Assembly (NCBI RefSeq): GCF_004916895.1 | Contig: NZ_SNTZ01000003.1 | Span: forward strand, 1 to 64,000 | Origin: Flagellimonas alvinocaridis | Lineage (GTDB): Bacteria; Bacteroidota; Bacteroidia; Flavobacteriales; Flavobacteriaceae | Direction: 5' to 3' | Length of the DNA stretch: 64,000 nucleotides | Part shown: piece after piece, positions 52,296 to 61,179 of the stretch | Position numbering within the stretch: the first letter of the stretch is position 1 | Layout of the letters: the number at the start of each line of letters is the position of its first letter | The notes under the pieces: generated by a model | Databases searched by the model: none | What the model saw: only the letters and a program-made list of their open reading frames with translations | What the model was told of the DNA's origin: nothing | Position numbers and translations under genes: made by a program

Positions 52296-53603
52296 ATGGC
52301 AGAATACAAAAAAAATAGCCTGAGTCTGACCAATACCATTGCTTTGGGAACCGGTGTGATGATCGGTGCGGGAATTTTTGCGCTCTTGGGTCAGGTTGCC
52401 GAACTCTCCGGCCAATGGTTTCCCTTTGCTTTTTTAATCGGGGCAGTCATCTCAGGTTTCAGTTCCTACACCTATGTCAAAATGTCCAATACCTACCCCT
52501 CTGCCGGGGGCATTGGCATGTACCTCAAAAAGGTTTACGGTAAAACGGCCTGGACCGCTACCGGTGCACTGCTGATGGCCCTTTCCATGGTCATCAATGA
52601 GAGTTTGGTGGCCCGGACGTTCGGGACCTACGTATTGGAGCTTTTTGATGTGGAGTCGAAAGGATTCTGGCCCCCGATCCTTGGGGTATTGTTGTTGATC
52701 ACAGCCTTTATTGTCAATGTGATGGGAAACAAAGCTATCGGGGGATCGTCCTTGGTCATGGCCATACTAAAAATCGGCGGGATAGCGGTTTTTGCCATTG
52801 GTGGCCTTTGGGCAGCTGGATTTACCTTTGATCAGGTCGTTCCTTCCCAGTCCTTGACCGAGCATTCCCTGGTGGATTATTTGGGGGCATTGGCACTGTC
52901 GATATTGGCCTATAAGGGTTTTACCACCATTACCAATAGTGGGGATGAGATCGTCGATCCCAAACGTAACGTGGGACGGGCCATTGTCATTTCTTTGGTG
53001 ATATGTACCCTGGTCTATCTCATGGTGGCATTTGCGGTCTCTTCCAATCTTTCCATCCAGGAAATCATTGCGGCCAAGGACTATTCGCTGGCCGAGGCAT
53101 CCAGACCCGCTTTTGGAAAATATGGGGTCTGGTTCACCGTTGGTCTGGCGATCATCTCCACCGTTTCCGGGGTCGTTGCCAGCATTTTTGCCGTTTCCCG
53201 GATGACCACCATGCTCACTGAAAAGGAATTGATACCACATCGACATTTTGGGATTCCCGGGGACATACAGAAACATATGTTGGTGTATACCGTGGTGATT
53301 GCCATAGGGCTCACCATGTTGTTCGATCTGAGCCGGATCGCTGCATTGGGGGCCATCTTTTATTTGATCATGGATATCGGGATCCATTGGGGGGTCCTAA
53401 ACAATCTACGAAAGGAAATCGGTGCAAATCCCATTATCCTCATTACGGCCCTTGTGCTGGATGTACTGGTGTTGGGCGTCTTTATTTGGTCAAAGGCGGG
53501 TAGTGACCCCTTGGTGGTCATCGTTGCCCTTGCATTGATGGTGCTTATTTTTTTCGGGGAACGATTTTTTTTGGGGAAAAAGCGTACGGTCGAGGAAGAA
53601 TAA
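52296..53603 (+). CDS. APC-family amino acid/cation permease
   Basis: A 435-residue APC-superfamily transporter with about 12 TM helices. TM1 contains GTGVMIGAGIFALLGQ, the substrate-binding motif of the superfamily, and TM6 has LGALALSILAYKGFTTITNSG followed by EIVDPKRN. Its start codon is at the base after the oxidase stop, so it is translationally coupled to the multicopper oxidase. Amino-acid transport is the family norm; import or export of a copper-chelating amino acid such as His or Cys would explain the location but is not shown. Confidence 0.88.
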   Translation: MAEYKKNSLSLTNTIALGTGVMIGAGIFALLGQVAELSGQWFPFAFLIGAVISGFSSYTYVKMSNTYPSAGGIGMYLKKVYGKTAWTATGALLMALSMVINESLVARTFGTYVLELFDVESKGFWPPILGVLLLITAFIVNVMGNKAIGGSSLVMAILKIGGIAVFAIGGLWAAGFTFDQVVPSQSLTEHSLVDYLGALALSILAYKGFTTITNSGDEIVDPKRNVGRAIVISLVICTLVYLMVAFAVSSNLSIQEIIAAKDYSLAEASRPAFGKYGVWFTVGLAIISTVSGVVASIFAVSRMTTMLTEKELIPHRHFGIPGDIQKHMLVYTVVIAIGLTMLFDLSRIAALGAIFYLIMDIGIHWGVLNNLRKEIGANPIILITALVLDVLVLGVFIWSKAGSDPLVVIVALALMVLIFFGERFFLGKKRTVEEE

Positions 53604-53734
53604 GGGCTGAGTGCCTGCGTGGGAGAAATGGAAAATTAGATGAAAAAATTAAAATAGTAACAATAATAGGGGATAATACAAAAATGCTTACCCCGGGCAA
53701 TCAAAACGAGGAATTAATCTTAAAATCAATTACA

Positions 53735-54364
53735 ATGAAAAGAACAACAGTTACATTAAGTACAATTGCCATTGCGCTTTTGACCATTACCGTGATTTCC
53801 TGTAAGGACGGTAAGAAGGAAACAAATGACAAGGAAGGAGCCCATATGGAGATGGGAACGGAAGAGGGCCATCACCATGAGAGCACTGCAGGGGAAATGG
53901 ACCACGGGACCATGGACCATGATATGGGTTCGTCCGATGCACAGGGCACATCCGTGATCGACAGCTACCTCCAACTGAAGGATGCCCTGGTGGCGGACAA
54001 TAAGGATGAAGCGGCCAAATCGGGCCAAGCCTTGGCCAGTGCCTTGGGCAGCTTTGATATCAGCGGATACGATGAACAGCAACAGAAGGAGCTGTCCGAT
54101 ATCATTGAAGTGGCCAAGGAACATGGGGAGCATATCGCCAAAAGTGATATCGGTCACCAACGGGAACACTTTGAAGGACTGGGCAAGGATATGGTCGATT
54201 TTATTGCGATAACCGGGACTTCCAAAACCTTGTACCAACAATTCTGCCCCATGTACAACAACAACCAAGGAGGAACGTGGCTCAGCGCAAGCAACGAAAT
54301 CCAGAATCCATTTTTTGGAAGTAAGATGTTGACCTGTGGTAAGGTGCAAAAGGAAATCAATTAA
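53735..54364 (+). CDS. DUF3347 copper-binding lipoprotein
   Basis: A 209-residue lipoprotein (start MKRTTVTLS at 53735; lipobox TVISC). A His/Met/Asp-rich linker (EEGHHHESTAGEMDHGTMDH) precedes a DUF3347 domain with QQFCPMYNNNQGGTWLS and NPFFGSKMLTCGK. The same signature ends CusB, so this looks like a free-standing copy of that domain that shuttles or senses copper in the periplasm. An in-frame ATG at 53684 exists but would precede the signal peptide and is unlikely. Confidence 0.88.
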   Translation: MKRTTVTLSTIAIALLTITVISCKDGKKETNDKEGAHMEMGTEEGHHHESTAGEMDHGTMDHDMGSSDAQGTSVIDSYLQLKDALVADNKDEAAKSGQALASALGSFDISGYDEQQQKELSDIIEVAKEHGEHIAKSDIGHQREHFEGLGKDMVDFIAITGTSKTLYQQFCPMYNNNQGGTWLSASNEIQNPFFGSKMLTCGKVQKEIN

Positions 54365-54823
54365 ATGAAAGTACTGAAAATCATAGTATTGGTAGTGCTG
54401 TTGGGATTTGTGGGCATCCAGTTTGTGCCCACAGATCCCAACTTGAGCGATGTGGTTCCCGATACGGACTTCATGTCGGTGAACCAGGTTGCCAAGGATA
54501 TCGAACACGATTTGCGGGTATCTTGCTATGATTGCCACAGTAACAACACCCAATACCCGTGGTACAATAAGGTCCAACCCATCGCCTGGTTTTTGGAAGA
54601 ACACATAAAAGAGGGAAAGGAAGAACTCAATTTCAATGAATGGGGCGACTATTCGGATCGAAGAAAAAGGAGCAAACTAAAGTCCATCGCAAGTCAGATC
54701 GAAGACGATAAGATGCCCCTATCTTCCTATACCCTGATCCATAAGGATGCAAAATTATCGGTGGAAGAGAAAGAACGGATATTGACCTTGGTAAATGATC
54801 TAATGGAAGAATTGGATAATTGA
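54365..54823 (+). CDS. Haem_bd-type membrane-anchored cytochrome
   Basis: A 152-residue protein with one N-terminal TM anchor (residues 4-20) and a periplasmic heme-binding domain (Haem_bd family). The heme motif is CYDCHSNNTQYPWY, typical of that family, followed by IAWFLEEHIKEGKEELNFNEW. It probably transfers electrons at the inner membrane, perhaps supplying or removing electrons for periplasmic copper redox. Its start is directly adjacent to the DUF3347 lipoprotein stop. Confidence 0.88.
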   Translation: MKVLKIIVLVVLLGFVGIQFVPTDPNLSDVVPDTDFMSVNQVAKDIEHDLRVSCYDCHSNNTQYPWYNKVQPIAWFLEEHIKEGKEELNFNEWGDYSDRRKRSKLKSIASQIEDDKMPLSSYTLIHKDAKLSVEEKERILTLVNDLMEELDN

Positions 54824-54993
54824 AAATGACATGGAAATTACCCTAAAACCGGGACAAACGATATTGCTATTGTTGTTGGTCATGTCCGGTTACTATGAAT
54901 GAGGAAATAAAGTCCTGAAAGGGAGGGGAACACCCAAAGTTGATTGGTTGGTGAGTTAGTTAGTTAATCGTTCCCTTCCCTTGTCAGGCACTA

Positions 54994-55131
54994 ATGGAAA
55001 AGAAGATGAAAGATTGTTGTCGTGACAATGGACCTGTCCAGCCGAAAAAGGCCATTTTAATAAAATGGTTGGCCCATATCCTGTATGGGATCGTCATTTC
55101 GATTGCCCTGGGAGCCTTTATCATACAATAA
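54994..55131 (+). CDS. Small membrane protein (45 residues), unannotated size
   Basis: A 45-residue open frame from ATG at 54994 to TAA at 55131. It begins MEKKMKDCCRDNGPVQPKKA and ends with one TM helix (AHILYGIVISIALGAFII). The paired cysteines before a basic linker recall small metal-binding membrane peptides. It lies in the 339-bp space between the Haem_bd gene and the DUF4440 gene, in the same direction, with 31 bp to the next start. It could be a real small gene of the copper operon. The rest of the space (54824-54993) holds a 23-codon open frame at 54831 and short repeats near 54940 (TTGGTTGGTGAGTTAGTTAG) without obvious function. Confidence 0.5.
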   Translation: MEKKMKDCCRDNGPVQPKKAILIKWLAHILYGIVISIALGAFIIQ

Positions 55132-55162
55132 ATACTAACCTAAACAATGCTAAAACAAACCA

Positions 55163-55660
55163 ATGAAACGTATTACTTTACAGATTTTTCTAATGGCCGT
55201 ATTTCTCACAGGGACAAGCTTTGGCCAAACAAACCCTAACAAGGAAAACCTAGACCAGGACAGGGCCGCTGTGCTGAGGATTTTGGAAAGCTATAAAGAA
55301 GCACTGCAAAATTTGACCACGGAAGGTACCTTGGAGCTTTTTGCGGAAGATTCCGAAGTTTTTGAATCCGGGGGCGTGGAAGGCACCTATCAACATTATC
55401 TCGACCATCATATAGGTCCAGAACTTGGACATTTCAACAGTTTTAGGTTTTCGGATTATACCATTGAAGTGAAGGTGGAGCTACCCTTTGCCTTTACTAC
55501 GGAAAGCTATGTCTATACCATTGGCCTAAAATCGGAAAATGGAGGTGAGGGCAAAACGATCAGCAGAAAAGGGGTTGCCACCGCCATCCTTAAAAAAACG
55601 GATGGGGAATGGAAAATTGTAAAGATGCATAACTCCTCACGGAACAACGGGAAGAACTAA
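55163..55660 (+). CDS. Secreted DUF4440/SnoaL-like protein
   Basis: A 165-residue protein with signal peptide MKRITLQIFLMAVFLTGTSFG. The mature part is an NTF2-like cone fold: AAVLRILESYKEALQNLTTE, LFAEDSEVFESGGVEG, a HYLDHHIGPEL His cluster, and a terminal GEWKIVKMHNSS. DUF4440 proteins are small ligand-binding or enzymatic folds; the ligand is unknown. The stop overlaps the start of the PepSY gene (TAATG). Confidence 0.85.
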   Translation: MKRITLQIFLMAVFLTGTSFGQTNPNKENLDQDRAAVLRILESYKEALQNLTTEGTLELFAEDSEVFESGGVEGTYQHYLDHHIGPELGHFNSFRFSDYTIEVKVELPFAFTTESYVYTIGLKSENGGEGKTISRKGVATAILKKTDGEWKIVKMHNSSRNNGKN

Positions 55661-56361
55661 TGGTCGGAAGAAAAACATCGATGAAGGTCAGAAAGATACA
55701 TAGATATCTTGGCCTATTTATTGGGATCCAGTTCCTAATGTGGACCATCAGTGGACTATATTTTAGTTGGACGGACATTGACGAGATCCATGGAGATCAA
55801 TTCATCAAGGAGCATCCGGACCAGTCAGAATTTGGGAATTTAATTGCTCCCAATGGACACGGGAACGTTAAAATCAAATCTTTGGAAATGAGAAATATAG
55901 GGGGAAGTCCCTATTATTGGATCAATGGTGGGGTTTTGATGGATGCACAAACGGGGGAGATCAAAAAGGGTATCGATGAACAACAGGCCTTGGCCGTTGC
56001 TTCACAGTATATGTTGCCCGAACTTAAGGTCAAAAGTGTCGAAAGACTCACCCAAACAGGTGGGCAGCACGAGTATCGTGGACGTCCATTACCGGCCTAT
56101 GTGATCACCTATGAAACGGATGAAAACCTAAAAGCGTATGTCTCAGAGACCGATGGGTCGTTTCAACGTGTAAGGTATCGGTCCTGGAGATGGTTCGATT
56201 TTTTGTGGATGACCCATACCATGGACTATGAGGGACGGGACGATTTTAACACCATGGTTTTACGGATTTTTTCCCTGATGGGATTGATTACCGTTTTGAG
56301 CGGATTCTTGTTGTGGTATGTCAGCTCACCAACGATCAGAAAATTATGGAAAAGGCGATAG
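55660..56361 (+). CDS. PepSY-domain membrane protein
   Basis: A 233-residue PepSY-associated TM protein. The first helix follows MKVRKIHRYLGLFIGIQFLM; this Met (55681) is an alternative start. A PepSY-like periplasmic region contains GGSPYYWINGGVLMDAQTGE, and a second TM helix precedes WYVSSPTIRKLWKRR. Such proteins often pair with periplasmic reductases or siderophore systems, and in copper clusters with CopA. It overlaps the previous stop by one base. Confidence 0.85.
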   Translation: MVGRKTSMKVRKIHRYLGLFIGIQFLMWTISGLYFSWTDIDEIHGDQFIKEHPDQSEFGNLIAPNGHGNVKIKSLEMRNIGGSPYYWINGGVLMDAQTGEIKKGIDEQQALAVASQYMLPELKVKSVERLTQTGGQHEYRGRPLPAYVITYETDENLKAYVSETDGSFQRVRYRSWRWFDFLWMTHTMDYEGRDDFNTMVLRIFSLMGLITVLSGFLLWYVSSPTIRKLWKRR

Positions 56362-56441
56362 TTCAAACACATTGACATACTTATTTGGCAAAGGACTCCT
56401 GTTAGGAGCAAATAGTTGACTATTGTGCCAGTTGAACCATT

Positions 56442-56633
56442 TTGGGAAAAATGAGCGAACTTAGGAGGCAAAGACGAAAGAAAAAAAGGGATCTGGCGAA
56501 AAAGAAACGGGATCCGGCCAAGAAAAGAAAGGAAAAAAGAATGAAAATCCTTGGCATATTGGCCTTGATATTGATCATTATATTGGCAGTGGTCGTCATT
56601 TTTTTGAAGGCCCTGTGGAAATTCACTGCATGA
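56442..56633 (+). CDS. Small basic single-pass membrane protein
   Basis: A 63-residue protein. The first 35 residues are extremely basic (MSELRRQRRKKKRDLAKKKR, with KKRKEKR later) and precede a single TM helix (ILGILALILIIILAVVVIFL). It ends one base before the start of the second AraC-HMA gene, which argues for a real, co-translated gene. An alternative start is Met4 (56451). No family was recognised. The basic tail could contact nucleic acid or acidic lipid. Confidence 0.55.
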   Translation: MGKMSELRRQRRKKKRDLAKKKRDPAKKRKEKRMKILGILALILIIILAVVVIFLKALWKFTA

Positions 56634-56634
56634 T

Positions 56635-57222
56635 ATGGAAGTTGGGTCCAGTAAATCGAAAGATGTGTTGTACATCAAAAACATGGTCTGTCCGAGATGC
56701 ATCATGGCCGTCAAAGGTATTTTGGACGATGAGGGCATTCCCTATATGAATGTGTCGTTGGGTGAAATAACCCTCAATGGGAAAATCACGCCTGAAAAAC
56801 GGGAAGGTCTCAACGAACGACTTGAGAAAATTGGATTTACGATCATCAACGATCGTAAAGGTCAGTTGATAGAACAGATCAAAAACCTAGTGATTGAGGC
56901 GATACACTACACCGGACCCATGGAAAAGGTCAAATGGCCCGAATACCTTTCCGATGGATTGCATCTTGACTATAAGTATCTTAGTTCGCTGTTTTCCGCG
57001 GTGGAAAGCATTACCTTGGAGCAATATATCATCAACCAAAAGATTGAAAAGATCAAAGAGTTTCTTGTTTATGACGAATTGGGCTTAAAAGAAATAGCGT
57101 TTCAATTGGACTATAGCAGCGTTGCCTATTTAAGCAACCAATTTAAAAAAGTAACTGGAATGACACCTACACAATTTAAGAAAAGTGCCATTCAAAATAG
57201 AATATCGCTTGATGATATTTAA
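56635..57222 (+). CDS. AraC-family regulator with N-terminal HMA-like domain, copy 2
   Basis: A 195-residue paralogue of the protein at 40667. The HMA-like part has KNMVCPRCIMAVKGIL (C19, C22) and VSLGEITLNGKITPEK; the AraC part has VESITLEQYIINQKIEKIKEF and LGLKEIAFQLDYSSVAYLSNQF. The MVCxRC loop is shared by both regulators and differs from the usual GMTCxxC. It probably controls the plus-strand genes, and perhaps both arms. No operator was identified. Confidence 0.87.
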   Translation: MEVGSSKSKDVLYIKNMVCPRCIMAVKGILDDEGIPYMNVSLGEITLNGKITPEKREGLNERLEKIGFTIINDRKGQLIEQIKNLVIEAIHYTGPMEKVKWPEYLSDGLHLDYKYLSSLFSAVESITLEQYIINQKIEKIKEFLVYDELGLKEIAFQLDYSSVAYLSNQFKKVTGMTPTQFKKSAIQNRISLDDI

Positions 57223-57426
57223 CCTCTACCATTAAGGGCGCAATACCTTTCCAAGGAACCAGCTTCCTAAACGCTATTTAAAAAACACCTTTCTTCGCAA
57301 ATGGGTCAAGGTTTGTTTTTTTTCAAACAATGCCCTTATACAGAAAGTGTTACTTTTCCCATACGTGTTGGAACCAACATTGTTGATTCTAGGTGTAAAA
57401 TTGTTAAAATAAAAAATGATCACAAC

Positions 57427-57651
57427 ATGAAAAGAAGATACCAAATAGAAGGAATGACTTGTGATGGCTGTAGGGGGCACGTTGAAGAAGCTCTTTTCAA
57501 TGTGGCCGGTGTAGCCGATGTAGCGGTCGATCTAAAAAACGCAGAAGCTACAGTGGAGTCGCAATTTGAGGTCCCCCTTGAAAAGCTACAAAAGGCATTG
57601 GAAAATAAGGGGGGTCAATATAAAATACAAGCGATGAACAAAGCCAATTGA
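57427..57651 (+). CDS. HMA-domain metallochaperone (CopZ-like)
   Basis: A 74-residue HMA protein (start MKRRYQIEGMTCDGCRGHVE at 57427). The Cu-binding loop GMTCDGC is intact and the remainder has the expected fold (GVADVAVDLKNAEATVE). A longer in-frame reading from 57301 has no homology at its N-terminus and is rejected. It lies 204 bp after the regulator and 111 bp before the DUF305 gene. Confidence 0.9.
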   Translation: MKRRYQIEGMTCDGCRGHVEEALFNVAGVADVAVDLKNAEATVESQFEVPLEKLQKALENKGGQYKIQAMNKAN

Positions 57652-57762
57652 ACCGATATACGATAACTGGGACAGGTAAATTGTCAGGCCTACAATTGGA
57701 ATGGAACAATACAATACTCGAAAGTCAAGGAATAATCACAATAACCAGATAAAATTTGCACA

Positions 57763-58326
57763 ATGGAAGATAGTCAAAGGAAATCCAATAATTATTTAAA
57801 GTTTTTTGCGATGATTGGTACTTCAATGGTCGCCATGTTTTTTTTAATGTACACCCACTCATATCAAATCATTGATCACTTTTGGTATAGTGAGACTAGA
57901 TTTTTCATGACTTTGATCATGGGGGGATCGATGATCATTATTATGCTGCTATATATGCTACAGATGTATAAAGACCGACGCAAGAACATGTCAATATTAG
58001 CCTTGGGTGTTTTGTTGATTGCAGGTGGGATATGGCTGGTCAGGAGTCAGGTCACCGTATCAGGAGTCGACTACATGGAAGGAATGATACCCCATCATTC
58101 CATTGCTATTTTGACCAGTGAACGTTCTCAAATAAAAGATGTCAGGGTACGGGAGCTTGCCAATGAAATTATCAAGGCACAACGCAGGGAGATAATGGAA
58201 ATGCAGTGGTTGATAAACGACATCAAGGAAAATGGAATAGTGGAAACCGAAGCAGGAAAAGAAAAGCGGCCTATTCCTAAATTCGAGGGATCTCTTAGGG
58301 AAGAAACAAAGAATCTGGCCGAATGA
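57763..58326 (+). CDS. DUF305 family membrane protein
   Basis: A 187-residue protein. Three hydrophobic segments fall near residues 14-31, 46-66 and 74-89. A DUF305 domain follows, with the hallmark DYMEGMIPHHSIAILTSERS and a helix QRREIMEMQWLI. Related proteins (CopM) bind copper through Met/His ligands. The N-terminal TM segments place this domain in the periplasm or at the membrane. It precedes copA by 293 bp. Confidence 0.9.
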   Translation: MEDSQRKSNNYLKFFAMIGTSMVAMFFLMYTHSYQIIDHFWYSETRFFMTLIMGGSMIIIMLLYMLQMYKDRRKNMSILALGVLLIAGGIWLVRSQVTVSGVDYMEGMIPHHSIAILTSERSQIKDVRVRELANEIIKAQRREIMEMQWLINDIKENGIVETEAGKEKRPIPKFEGSLREETKNLAE

Positions 58327-58330
58327 GAGG

Positions 58331-58525
58331 CGATTATTTACTACCAATGTTCTTGTTTTGCCCCAAGTTCACTACAATGGTTTGTCCTATCGAATATATT
58401 CTAAACTGATCGGGGCAAATTCTCCAAAAAAGATTGACGTGGGCGAACCTGATTTCATAGATGTTGCCGAATTCTATAAACCACTCACCAATTATAAGTA
58501 CTTGACGAGGAAAGATAAAAGTTGA
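58331..58525 (+). pseudogene. Possible gene remnant upstream of copA
   Basis: Between DUF305 and copA, a plus-strand frame without a start codon runs about 64 codons and reads NVLVLPQVHYNGLSYRIYSK onward, ending FYKPLTNYKYLTRKDKS. The composition is protein-like, but there is no ATG and I recognise no family. It may be a decayed gene or a chance frame. Confidence 0.25.
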
Positions 58526-58619
58526 TTTTTCGGAAAATTCTACAACTCTTTCAGTAAATAACGTAACAGTCCATTTTAGGTCTATTCTGAAATTTGTACC
58601 ATACAAATTGGAGTAGAAA

Positions 58620-60878
58620 ATGGATGCAATCGATATTATTGAGGACACCGAAAGGAAAGCGAAGACGGTGTCAAAAAAATCTTTCCCGGTCACTGGAATG
58701 ACCTGTGCTGCCTGTGCATCCAGCGTGGAATCCATGCTGGGCCATACCGAAGGGGTCTACAATGCCAGTGTCAACTTTGCCAACAGTACGGTCCTTGTGG
58801 AGTATGACAGTGCTATGGACCTAAGCGATCTTCAAAATGCGGTACGTCAAATCGGTTATAATATAATTGTGGATGCCGAGGATCCTACCGAAGTACAGGA
58901 AGAGCTTTCGAAAAAGCATTATGTATCCATAAAAAAGCGAACCCTTTGGTCCGCTATTTTGACACTTCCCATTTTCCTTCTTGGGATGTTTTTTATGGAT
59001 TGGGTCCCGGGTAGATGGATTTCGTTGGTACTTGCCGTTCCTATCCTGTTCTGGTTTGGCCGAAGCTTTTTCATAAATGCCTTCAAACAGGCCAGATTCG
59101 GTAAGGCCAATATGGATACCTTGGTCGCACTCAGTACGGGCATTGCCTTTTTGTTCAGTGCATTCAATACCCTTTTTCCTGAATTTTGGCTCAGTAAAGG
59201 CATGGAACCCCATGTATATTATGAGGCGGCCACAGTGATCATCACCTTTATTTCATTGGGGAAATTATTGGAAGAAAAGGCGAAATCAAATACATCCTCC
59301 GCCATAAAGAAATTGATAGGGTTGCAGCCCAAGACCTTAAAGGTGATAGCAGATGGGGAGGAAAGGGAAATCCCTATTTCTTCGGTCAAGGTAGGTCAAA
59401 CGATTTTGGTCAGACCGGGAGAGAAAATCCCTGTGGATGGAACGGTGTCCAAAGGAAGTTCCTATGTTGATGAAAGTATGATCACGGGCGAACCCGTCCC
59501 TGTAGAAAAGACAAAGGATGAAAAAGTTTTTGCCGGTACCGTAAACCAAAAAGGAAGCTTTCAGTTTGTAGCTGACCGGGTGGGAGGGGAGACCCTTTTG
59601 TCCCAGATCATCAAGATGGTGCAGGAAGCACAGGGGAGCAAAGCGCCCGTACAAAAATTGGTGGACAGGATTGCCGGTATTTTTGTTCCCGTGGTAATGA
59701 CGATTTCACTGGTGACATTTATCACCTGGATGTTCCTGGGAGGTGAGGACGCTTTTACCCATGCACTGTTGACCGCAGTTGCCGTATTGGTAATAGCTTG
59801 TCCCTGTGCGCTGGGTTTGGCAACCCCCACGGCCATCATGGTGGGAATCGGCAAGGGGGCCGAACACAATATCCTCATCAAAGATGCGGAAAGTTTGGAG
59901 TTGGGTTACAAAGTAAATGCCATTGTCCTGGATAAAACGGGAACCATAACAGAAGGAAAGCCAGTGGTGACCGATATGGTCTTTGCGGACCATGTGACCG
60001 ATCACAGGGCCCTGGAGCAAATTTTATATGCCATGGAAGGACAGTCCGAACATCCCTTGGCTGAAGCCGTGGTCTCCTTTTTAAAAAATAGAAAGGTAAA
60101 TCCGGTCGAAATTTTGAACTTCAATAGTATTACAGGAAAAGGTGTTCGCGCTGAGGCATTGGATGGAACCCAATACCTTGTGGGCAATCATAAGTTGATG
60201 GTCGAAAAAGGAATCGCCATGGATGACAACCTGGGGCACATGGTCGAAGGGTTAGAGCAGGAAGCCAAAACGGTCATATACTTTGGCGGTGGAGGCAAGG
60301 TGAAGGCGATTTTGGCCATTATGGATAGTATAAAGGAATCCTCAAAGGAAGCCATACGGGAAATGCAGGGGAATGGTATGGAAGTTTACATGATGACCGG
60401 TGATAACAAGATGACCGCCGAAGCCGTATCACAACAGGTGGGTATCAAAAGCTATGAAGCCGAAGTGCTCCCATCAGAGAAAGCTGATTTTGTGAAAAGG
60501 CTTCAAGAAAGTGGAAAGGTGGTCGCCATGGTGGGCGATGGTATCAATGATTCGCAGGCACTTGCCCAAGCAGATGTCAGTATCGCGATGGGCAAAGGGT
60601 CCGACATTGCCATGGATGTCGCGAAAATGACCTTGATCACCTCTGATTTAAATGCCATTCCCAAAGCGTTGAAGCTCTCCCATAAGACCGTTATAGGTAT
60701 AAGGCAAAATCTTTTTTGGGCCTTTATATACAATATCATTGGAATTCCTATAGCTGCAGGGCTGCTGTATCCGATCAATGGATTTTTGTTAGATCCGATG
60801 ATCGCTGGTGCCGCTATGGCCTTTAGCAGTGTATCGGTCGTATTGAACAGTTTGAGGCTTAAAACGATTAAACTATAG
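58620..60878 (+). CDS. copA: CopA-type (P1B-1) Cu(I)-translocating ATPase
   Basis: A 752-residue copper ATPase. One N-terminal HMA domain has GMTCAAC (residues 26-32). The membrane metal motif is CPC (394-396), the phosphorylation motif DKTGTITEG, the HP motif in [10 protein letters not shown], and GDGINDS near the C-terminus. This is the P1B-1 class that exports Cu(I) from the cytosol, in contrast with CopB at 4053. It is preceded by DUF305 and followed after 21 bp by a CopZ-like gene, the usual partner. Confidence 0.95.
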   Translation: MDAIDIIEDTERKAKTVSKKSFPVTGMTCAACASSVESMLGHTEGVYNASVNFANSTVLVEYDSAMDLSDLQNAVRQIGYNIIVDAEDPTEVQEELSKKHYVSIKKRTLWSAILTLPIFLLGMFFMDWVPGRWISLVLAVPILFWFGRSFFINAFKQARFGKANMDTLVALSTGIAFLFSAFNTLFPEFWLSKGMEPHVYYEAATVIITFISLGKLLEEKAKSNTSSAIKKLIGLQPKTLKVIADGEEREIPISSVKVGQTILVRPGEKIPVDGTVSKGSSYVDESMITGEPVPVEKTKDEKVFAGTVNQKGSFQFVADRVGGETLLSQIIKMVQEAQGSKAPVQKLVDRIAGIFVPVVMTISLVTFITWMFLGGEDAFTHALLTAVAVLVIACPCALGLATPTAIMVGIGKGAEHNILIKDAESLELGYKVNAIVLDKTGTITEGKPVVTDMVFADHVTDHRALEQILYAMEGQSEHPLAEAVVSFLKNRKVNPVEILNFNSITGKGVRAEALDGTQYLVGNHKLMVEKGIAMDDNLGHMVEGLEQEAKTVIYFGGGGKVKAILAIMDSIKESSKEAIREMQGNGMEVYMMTGDNKMTAEAVSQQVGIKSYEAEVLPSEKADFVKRLQESGKVVAMVGDGINDSQALAQADVSIAMGKGSDIAMDVAKMTLITSDLNAIPKALKLSHKTVIGIRQNLFWAFIYNIIGIPIAAGLLYPINGFLLDPMIAGAAMAFSSVSVVLNSLRLKTIKL

Positions 60879-60899
60879 TAATTTTCTAATTTAAAATCG

Positions 60900-61115
60900 A
60901 TGAACATGAGTACATTACAATTCAAATCAAATATTAAGTGCAGTGGGTGTGCCAATACCGTAAAACCATTTTTGGATAAGGTGGATGGCGTGACCGATTG
61001 GTCTGTTGACTTTGCCTCCCAAGACAAATTGTTGACCGTACAGACTACAAGTGCCACGGAAGAGGAAATCACTTCTGCTGTTGAATCGGCTGGATATCAT
61101 TTGACCAAGAAATAA
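60900..61115 (+). CDS. CopZ-like HMA chaperone
   Basis: A 71-residue HMA-like protein reading LQFKSNIKCSGCANTVKPFL (CxxC in KCSGC). The Met of the usual GMTC is replaced (NIKC). It would carry Cu(I) to CopA, the gene immediately upstream. It is the last gene of the plus-strand copper block; a possible terminator hairpin follows at 61147-61179. An alternative start is Met3. Confidence 0.88.
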   Translation: MNMSTLQFKSNIKCSGCANTVKPFLDKVDGVTDWSVDFASQDKLLTVQTTSATEEEITSAVESAGYHLTKK

Positions 61116-61146
61116 AGGAATGTCCAGAAGAATATATTAAATGGTT

Positions 61147-61179
61147 CGAATAGGGTTGGGGTTACCTTAATCCTATTCG
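61147..61179 (+). terminator. Candidate terminator after the copper block
   Basis: CGAATAGGGTT (61147-61157) pairs with AATCCTATTCG (61169-61179) in an 11-bp stem with one G-U pair and an 11-nt loop. No long U run follows, so it may be a weak or factor-dependent terminator. Confidence 0.4.

Noticed and set aside
53684..53734. Longer start for the DUF3347 lipoprotein
   Set aside because: It would place residues before the signal peptide and lipobox; 53735 is the sensible start.
57301..57426. N-terminal extension of the HMA protein ending at 57651
   Set aside because: The extension has no homology to HMA domains; the start at 57427 gives a normal CopZ-like protein.
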